Assembly: GCA_001567115.1 (NCBI GenBank)
Contig: LMZT01000108.1
Location: forward strand, 1 to 40,147
DNA length: 40,147 nt
From: Candidatus Hinthialibacteria bacterium OLB16
Lineage (GTDB): Bacteria > Hinthialibacterota > Hinthialibacteria > OLB16
Direction: 5' to 3'
Positions 34,322 to 40,147 of the stretch are shown piece after piece. The position numbers and the translations under genes were made by a program. Below the pieces are notes generated by a model that ran no database searches, was not told where the DNA came from, and was given only the letters and a program-made list of their open reading frames with translations. Every line of letters starts with the position of its first letter. Position 1 is the stretch's first letter.

Positions 34322-35623
34322 ATGGCAAAAGAAGTGAAAACAGGCCTGGTCGGTTTTGGTGTGGTTGGCACCGGCCTGGTGCAATGTCTCCAGAACAACC
34401 AGCATCAGATCGATGACCGTGCCGGCATTCCGATCCGCCTCAAAACAATCGCGGATCTCGACATCCTGACTCCGCGTGATGCCGACACCTCCGGGATTCA
34501 TTTGACAACCGATGTCAATGACATTCTGAATGATCCCGAGATCGATGTGGTTGTCGAGCTGATCGGAGGGACTGGCTTCGCCTATGATCTGATCACTCAG
34601 GCTTTGAATGCCGGCAAGGATGTGATCACTGCCAATAAAGCCCTGCTGGCGCTGCGTGGGCAGGACCTTTTCAATCTCGCTCACAAGAAAAACCGCCTGC
34701 TCCTTTTCGAGGCTGCGGTTGGGGGAGGTATTCCGATCATTCAGGCGCTTCGCACCGGCATTTGCTCGACAGAAGTCGAACGGATTTATGGCATCCTGAA
34801 TGGAACCGCCAATTACATCCTCACCCGCATGGAAGAGGCTCATCTCGATTTCGATGTGGCCCTGATCGAGGCCAAAGCCAAAGGCTATGCCGAAGCGGAT
34901 CCGACCTATGATATCGAAGGGCATGACACGACACACAAGATCCTTCTGCTGAGCCAGCTGGCTTTTGGTTGCCAGATCCGGTTCGATGATATCTACCGGG
35001 AAGGGATCACCCGTCTGACCTTTTTCGATCTGCAGATGGCGCGGGAGCTGGGGTACCGGGTCAAATTGCTTGCCATTGCCAAACGTGAAGGGGACCGGCT
35101 GGATATCCGCTGCCACCCTGCGCTGATTCCCCTTTCATCTCAGCTGGCAGCTGTCAATGGCGTGTACAATGCCATGGTCGTTGCGGGTCATCCTGTCGGA
35201 ACAGTCATGTTTTATGGCCCGGGGGCTGGAGGGCCTGCAACAGGTGCGGCAGTGGCCTCGGACCTGATGGAAGTGGCCCGCCAGATTCAGCGTGGGAACC
35301 AGCGCCGTAATGATTACTCCTTCGACTACCGCAACCTTGCCATCAAGCCGGTTGGGGAATCGGCTTGCCCGTATTATATCAAGCTGAATGTTCTCGATCG
35401 CCCGGGAGTCGTCGCCCAGGTGACCGCGGTTCTGGCGGAACAATCCATCAGCATCGCCTCTTTCATCCAGAAAGAACGCCGTGAGCCGCATGAGGCGGTC
35501 CCGATAGTGCTGACGACCCATGAAGCCTCGGAATCCGCCATGGAACTGGCAGTCGAAAAAATCGCCACCCTCGACTCGGTTGTGGAGCGCCCATTCCTGA
35601 TCCGGATCGAAAACCTGCAGTAG
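34322..35623 (+). CDS. hom: homoserine dehydrogenase with ACT domain
   Basis: A 433-residue enzyme that reduces aspartate semialdehyde to homoserine with NAD(P)H, feeding threonine, methionine and isoleucine synthesis. The N-terminal Rossmann motif is GLVGFGVVGTGLVQCL; VVVELIGG and KDVITANKALLA follow; the catalytic domain contains GGGIPIIQALRTG, GILNGTANYILTRM and AKAKGYAEADPTYDIEGHDT, all family signatures, with the catalytic Lys in the last block region. Residues ~350-433 form an ACT domain (NVLDRPGVVAQVTAVLAEQS) likely to sense threonine. AAGGA lies about ten bases upstream of the ATG. It heads into a GT-B-like gene after nine bases. Confidence 0.95.
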   Translation: MAKEVKTGLVGFGVVGTGLVQCLQNNQHQIDDRAGIPIRLKTIADLDILTPRDADTSGIHLTTDVNDILNDPEIDVVVELIGGTGFAYDLITQALNAGKDVITANKALLALRGQDLFNLAHKKNRLLLFEAAVGGGIPIIQALRTGICSTEVERIYGILNGTANYILTRMEEAHLDFDVALIEAKAKGYAEADPTYDIEGHDTTHKILLLSQLAFGCQIRFDDIYREGITRLTFFDLQMARELGYRVKLLAIAKREGDRLDIRCHPALIPLSSQLAAVNGVYNAMVVAGHPVGTVMFYGPGAGGPATGAAVASDLMEVARQIQRGNQRRNDYSFDYRNLAIKPVGESACPYYIKLNVLDRPGVVAQVTAVLAEQSISIASFIQKERREPHEAVPIVLTTHEASESAMELAVEKIATLDSVVERPFLIRIENLQ

Positions 35624-35632
35624 AATCCGCTG

Positions 35633-36748
35633 ATGGTTCGTGTGGCGTTTTATATTGATTCGCATGGTTTCGGCCATGCGACTCGCTCCATGGCCCTGAT
35701 CGAAGATCTGCCGGAATCCTGGCATGTTCTGATACGATCGAATGTTCCCACCTGGTTATTTCAAAAGGATCTGAAGCGGACATTCGAACTCCTTCCTTCG
35801 CCGCTCGATATTCATCCCCGGCATATCACCAGCTACCGGGTTGATATTCAGAAAACCCTCATGGCTGCTGAAAGGAAGCTCTCCTGCGCCAATGACATCC
35901 TGGCCAGGGAAGCGGATTGGCTGCGGGATAACCGGGTTGACCTGGTCCTGTCGGATATTGCTCCTTTGGCTGTCCAGGCCGCTTCGAATGCCGGAATACC
36001 CTCCTCTGGAATCAGTAATTTCACCTGGGACTGGATTTTCGAACCCCTTTTCAATGGGCATCCCTCGGGCTTTTCTGTTGTCCACAAACTGCGGGAGATG
36101 ACAGCGCAGGCCACATTGAATTTCCGCCTCCCTTTCTCAAATCCGGAGACCTTCCCGCAAGGATCGATCGAAGCCCCTCTGCTGGTGCGGCCTGTCAGCA
36201 TGAACCGCCAGGAAGCGCGACAGCATTTTGGATTTGATGAAGGATCCACATACTTCCTCCTGACCTTTGGTGGGATCGATGGGCCTGTTGGGAACCTTGG
36301 CAGGCTGCGGGAATATTCTCCTGTTCAGTTCATTCAGGTGTCTCGGGATGCTGAGCAGATTCCCACTCATGAACGCATTCTCAGGCGGCATCCCGAGATC
36401 GAAAACTTCTGGATCCTCACCTGCTCCGATCTGTATCATCCCGACCTGGTGCTCGCTGTGGATGGTGTCCTGACCAAGCCGGGCTATGGCATCCTTTCGG
36501 AATGCATGGCGACTGCGACCCCGCTGATCCTCGATTCCCGGGATGATTTCAGAGAATTCACTGTAGTCCGCGAGACTGTTTCACTTTTCCCTCAGTGCGC
36601 TATCATCTCGAACAGTGAGATGGAAAATCTCGAGATCGGAACGGCCCTGGAAAAGGTCCTGGCACAGCCGCCGCTTCCCTGGCAGGGAGAGACACGCGGG
36701 GATAAATGGATTGCAGCCAGGCTGGTGGGGCTACTCCAGGAAAAGTAG
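35633..36748 (+). CDS. MurG-like GT-B glycosyltransferase family protein
   Basis: A 371-residue protein starting MVRVAFYIDSHGFGHATRSM. The HGFGHATR motif (11-18) is shared by MurG-like GT-B glycosyltransferases and the N-terminal domain of plant L-arabinokinase-type proteins. The C-terminal half contains FLLTFGGIDGPVGNLGRL (the start of the second Rossmann fold) and the donor-binding-like LTKPGYGILSECMATATPLI, typical of nucleotide-sugar binding. No membrane segment. The sugar and acceptor are unknown. It follows hom by nine bases and may be co-transcribed, without an obvious functional link. Confidence 0.72.
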   Translation: MVRVAFYIDSHGFGHATRSMALIEDLPESWHVLIRSNVPTWLFQKDLKRTFELLPSPLDIHPRHITSYRVDIQKTLMAAERKLSCANDILAREADWLRDNRVDLVLSDIAPLAVQAASNAGIPSSGISNFTWDWIFEPLFNGHPSGFSVVHKLREMTAQATLNFRLPFSNPETFPQGSIEAPLLVRPVSMNRQEARQHFGFDEGSTYFLLTFGGIDGPVGNLGRLREYSPVQFIQVSRDAEQIPTHERILRRHPEIENFWILTCSDLYHPDLVLAVDGVLTKPGYGILSECMATATPLILDSRDDFREFTVVRETVSLFPQCAIISNSEMENLEIGTALEKVLAQPPLPWQGETRGDKWIAARLVGLLQEK

Positions 36749-36786
36749 ACCGTTCTCGATACATTCAACCAGGAGGTTATTCCACG

Positions 36787-37929
36787 ATGATCCGCACCTT
36801 CACAGTTGCCCTGTTTCTGATTCTTTCCAGCGCCTGGGCCCAGGAGCCGTTGTTGAAATTCGAGCGAAGCCGGATTGGCCAGGTGATTTATGAAGCGGTC
36901 TCAGCTTGTGATGTAAATAATGACGGCAACCTGGATATCGTCTCCGGAGAGTACTGGTTCCAGGGACCCGATTTCCAGAAAGCCAATAAGATCTGTGACA
37001 TTAAATCGGTCGGGGACTACTACGATGATTTTTCCGATTTTCCCATGGATGTGAATGGCGATGGCTTTGTGGATATCATCACCGGGGGCTGGTGGGGTGA
37101 GACCCTGCAGTGGCGCGAAAACCCCAAAGGCCAGCCAGTCGAATGGAAGACTCATGATGTTGAAAAAATCGGAAACATCGAAACGATCCGCTTTTGGGAT
37201 GTGGATCGGGATGGAGTAGTGGATGTCTGTCCGAATGCGGGTGGGAATGTGATCTTTTTCTCCCTGGTGAGAGATGGAAATGGGAAAGGCACCGGGGAAT
37301 TCAAGAAGTATGTGGTCAAAGAAGGAGGCTGTGGCCATGGCCTCGGCTTCGGTGATGTCAATGGCGATGGGCGTGGCGATTTTATTGTTCCCGAAGCCTG
37401 GATCGAAGCTCCGGAGGATCCACTCACCGGCCAGTGGATCTGGCATCCTGAATTCCAGCTCGGTGCCGCCAGCATTCCGATCCTGGTGCATGATGTGAAT
37501 GAGGATGGAAAGGCCGATCTGATTGTTGGAATGGCTCACCCCTATGGCCTGGACTGGTATGAGCAGGGGCAGGATGCAGAGGGCAAGCGCACCTGGACTA
37601 AACATGAAATCGACCCGCACCGTTCCCAGTACCATGACATGGCTCTGGAAGATATCGATAAGGATGGGAAACTCGAGCTGATCACCGGCAAACGTTACCG
37701 TGCCCACAACGAGCATGATCCCGGATCATTCGATCCGCTGGGGCTTTATTACTTCAATATCGATGGCGGCAAATTCGAACGAGTCACGCTTGATTATGGA
37801 CCCGCGGGCCAGGCCAGCGGCGCGGGGATATACATGTGGATCGAGGATATGGATGGGAATGGCTGGAAGGATATCCTCGCTCCGGGAAAAGATGGCCTGT
37901 TCCTGTTCAAAAACTTCGGCCCGTTGTGA
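36787..37929 (+). CDS. secreted FG-GAP/VCBS repeat protein
   Basis: A 380-residue secreted protein. The start at 36787 is chosen because GGAGG precedes it and it opens with a signal peptide (MIRTFTVALFLILSSAWAQ); the frame extends further upstream. It carries seven repeats with calcium-binding-like D-x-[ND]-x-[DN]-G loops, for example DVNNDGNLDIVSGEYW, DVNGDGFVDIITGGWW, DVNEDGKADLIVGMAH and DMDGNGWKDILAPGKD, spaced about 45-55 residues, as in a seven-bladed beta-propeller of the FG-GAP/VCBS type. Such proteins often bind carbohydrate or surface ligands. It precedes a GH38 mannosidase gene by 92 bases. Confidence 0.82.
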   Translation: MIRTFTVALFLILSSAWAQEPLLKFERSRIGQVIYEAVSACDVNNDGNLDIVSGEYWFQGPDFQKANKICDIKSVGDYYDDFSDFPMDVNGDGFVDIITGGWWGETLQWRENPKGQPVEWKTHDVEKIGNIETIRFWDVDRDGVVDVCPNAGGNVIFFSLVRDGNGKGTGEFKKYVVKEGGCGHGLGFGDVNGDGRGDFIVPEAWIEAPEDPLTGQWIWHPEFQLGAASIPILVHDVNEDGKADLIVGMAHPYGLDWYEQGQDAEGKRTWTKHEIDPHRSQYHDMALEDIDKDGKLELITGKRYRAHNEHDPGSFDPLGLYYFNIDGGKFERVTLDYGPAGQASGAGIYMWIEDMDGNGWKDILAPGKDGLFLFKNFGPL

Positions 37930-38021
37930 TCGGACACCCTCAGGCACCAGCCCCCCTTCCGGCTTGAGTCTGAGCCTGCTTCCGGGGATGATCGCCTTTT
38001 GATCTTTCAATGGAGGTCGTC

Positions 38022-40147
38022 ATGCAGGCTCATCTACCCGAAGAGCGCCGTATCCTTTACAGCCAGGTTGAAGTTCAACTGAAGGGCCTCTGGGATCGGC
38101 GCATCATCAAACGCCAGGGAATCGATAAATGGGAAATCGCTCTCGCAGGAACCTCCCAGGCCCCTTCTCGTGGCCCCCAGAAAGGATGGAAACCCTATCG
38201 TCTCGGCACCCATTGGGGCGAAGACAAACCTGACTTCACCTCCTGGTTCCGTACCAGGATCGCCATACCGAAGGACTTTCAGAAACCAGGGGCATTTATC
38301 GAACTGGGCGCTTTCCCCTGCGCGTGAAGCGTTGGTTTACCTGAATGGAACACCCTGGCAGGGGCTTTCCGAAAACCACACCTCAGTTCCACTCAAGAAT
38401 TGCGGCCATCTCGAAAAACCGCTGAACATTCTGATCGAGGCCTATACTGAATTTCCAAGAGAGCCACAGCCTCAGTATCATGGCAAATTCTCCGTCGCCG
38501 AAATCCGTTGCGTGGACCAGGTCCTCCATGATTTCTGTTTTGATATTCAGGCTGGCCTTGAGACCGCGAAGGTGCTCGATCCGAACAGCCGCCAGTACCA
38601 GACACTGCTCGATCTGCTGCTTGAAGCCATGAAGATCATTCACCCCCTTCCGGATGATCCGGACCAGCTGCGCCGGTCTGTCGCACGGGCCATGGCAGGT
38701 TACCGCAAAGGGCTTGAGTCCCTTCCATCCGAGCCAGGCCTGGGAAAGCTGACTCTGACCGGGCATTCCCACATCGATACTGCATGGCTGTGGGACCTGG
38801 TCGAAACGCAGAGAAAATGCGGACGGACTTTTTCGACTGTCCTGTCTCTCATGGAGTTCTACCCCGAGTACCGCTTCTCCCAGAGCCAGCCCCAGTTATA
38901 CCAGTACACCAAACAGCACTACCCCGAGATCTATGCAAAGATCAAACAGCGTGTGCGGGAAGGGCGCTGGGATCCCGCGGGTGCGCCCTGGGTTGAAATG
39001 GACTCCAACATCTCGGGCGGGGAAGCCCTGGTTCGCCAGATGCTGTATGGCAACCTGTTCTACGAGCAGGAGTTTGGCCGCCGATCGAATGTCTGCTGGC
39101 TGCCGGATGCTTTCGGTTATAACTGGAATCTCCCTCAGATATTGAAGAAATCCGGCATCGACCTGTTCGTGACCACCAAAATTTCCTGGAGCGAGATCAC
39201 ACAGTTCCCCTATTCAATTTTCAACTGGGAAGGGGCGGATGGCAGCCGGATTATCGGCCTCATGCCACCACTCAACTACAATGGCTCCATGCTCCCCAGG
39301 GATTTGCGGGACCATTGGGACCGGATACGCCAGAAAAACCTCCTGGATGATCTGGTTTACAGCTTCGGTTATGGGGATGGAGGGGGTGGCCCAACCATTG
39401 AAATGCTCGAGATCGGCAAACGCATGTCCAACATGACAGGCATCCCGCGCTGTGAATTTGGCACTGTCAGTGAATATGCGGACAGGCTTCTATCCAGTGT
39501 GGACCGTTCAAGGCTCCCGGTCTGGAATGGGGAGCTCTATCTCGAACTTCACCGGGGCTGCCAGACTTCCCAGGCCAGGACCAAATGGAACAACCGCAAA
39601 TCCGAGGTCCTGCTGCGGGATATGGAAATCTTCTGTTCTCTTGCCTTTATCCATGGAAAGAAATATCCCAATGAGCGCATTGTCCCTCTCTGGCACACGG
39701 TCCTGACAAACCAGTTTCATGACATTCTGCCGGGTTCCTCGGTGCAGGAAGTATATACCGAAGCGGATGAAAACTACCTGAAGGTGAAGCGGGAAGCGGA
39801 ATCCCTCCTGCTCGATGCAGGCCAGGCCTGGATCGGAAAAATCGACACACGCGGCCCGGGGGATCCTCTGGTCCTGGCCAATACTCTCGGCTGGGAGCGA
39901 AATGATTCGGTATCCATACCCCTCAAAGGTTCAGCACAGGATTTTCATTTTGAAGACCAGAATGGCTGTGTGATCGATCATCAAGTGGTCGGTGAAGGGA
40001 AGGGAAAATCTGTGCTGCTTTCCGGAGCGGGAATTCCTTCGATGGGGTATAAGACCCTTTGGAAGATCAAAGGGAAAAAAGCAGGCTCGGACAGTCCTGC
40101 CATCAAAGTTTCGAAGAACGGCCTGGAAAACCGGTTCTTTCGCCTGA
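38022..40147 (+). CDS. GH38 alpha-mannosidase, truncated by window end and frame disrupted near 38316
   Basis: At least 708 residues when repaired; the 3' end is outside the window. The N-terminal domain (~1-230) is the family's ancillary sandwich. The catalytic domain begins at about 247 with the zinc motif TGHSHIDTAWLWD, then SQSQPQLYQYTK, GRWDPAGAPWVEMDSNISGG and the nucleophile Asp in WLPDAFGYNW (~361). FHDILPGSSVQEV follows. GH38 enzymes remove alpha-mannose from glycans. As written, the first frame stops at 38327 after GAFPCA; deleting one C from CCCC at 38315-38318 joins it to GAFPAREALVYLNGTPWQGL. The ATG at 38022 has GGAGG five bases upstream, better than 38010. No signal peptide is seen, so it probably acts in the cytoplasm on imported oligosaccharides. 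Confidence 0.87.

Noticed and set aside
37930-38021. Possible terminator between the FG-GAP gene and the mannosidase gene
   Set aside because: C-rich and G-rich stretches are present but do not pair into a stable stem and lack a T-run.
1-40147. CRISPR arrays, insertion sequences, prophage or integrase genes
   Set aside because: No regularly spaced repeats, transposase or recombinase motifs or attachment-site duplications next to the two tRNAs were seen.

Overview
The window comes from a bacterial chromosome, most likely an uncultured, polymer-degrading heterotroph. It encodes many secreted proteins: DUF4838, a GHL10/YngK-type glycosidase, a GH38 alpha-mannosidase, a sulfatase, FG-GAP repeats, carboxypeptidase-regulatory repeats and dockerin-like EF-hands behind Thr/Pro linkers. 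It also has a DUF1549-like plus DUF1501 pair, a hallmark of Planctomycetes and neighbouring candidate phyla such as Hydrogenedentota or Sumerlaeota. The phylum is an inference from gene content, not a phylogenetic result. No phage, insertion sequence, CRISPR array or integron was seen.

Layout. 1-1987: end of a DUF4838 protein and a GHL10-type glycosidase, both plus strand. 2013-5110: two secreted proteins of unknown function, minus strand. 5276-10150: a good promoter followed by three exported proteins (a DUF1549-like haem protein, a Tat-exported DUF1501 protein, and a c-type haem protein with a dockerin-like tail). 10264-11349: P-loop/dCMP deaminase fusion. 11463-15593: a 1376-residue secreted protein with a dockerin-like dyad and 12 beta-sandwich repeats. 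15862-18297: a small unknown gene, an M20 peptidase and a PhyH dioxygenase. 18545-22112: tRNA (CAU), mazG, an extremely acidic 137-residue protein and a degenerate nucleoside-hydrolase-like protein, tightly packed. 22231-23701: rpsU with promoter and terminator, then terC behind a structured leader. 23791-27163: ABC binding protein and permease without an ATPase. 27200: tRNA-Val(CAC). 27645-32272: sulfatase, methyltransferase, B12-type radical SAM protein and lipA. 32399-32914: nrdR, minus strand. 33113-36748: free-standing lipoyl domain, PfkB kinase, homoserine dehydrogenase and a GT-B-like protein. 36787-end: FG-GAP protein and a truncated GH38 alpha-mannosidase.

Housekeeping genes (rpsU, mazG, nrdR, lipA, hom, two tRNAs) are interleaved with secreted carbohydrate-active and haem proteins, so this is core chromosome rather than a mobile island.

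A recurrent feature is single-base frame disruption. I count seven sites (near 80, 17645, 19050, 26928, 29148, 29246 and 38316) where two reading frames join into one recognisable protein. Six lie in A, C/G or T homopolymers. The simplest reading is residual sequencing or assembly error. It matters because one pair of errors makes a sulfatase and a methyltransferase look like a single 734-residue fusion.

The most interesting candidates are the terC leader, where one 8-base segment can form either a terminator-like hairpin or a helix hiding the ribosome binding site; the acidic protein coupled to mazG; and the dockerin-like modules on two unrelated secreted proteins.
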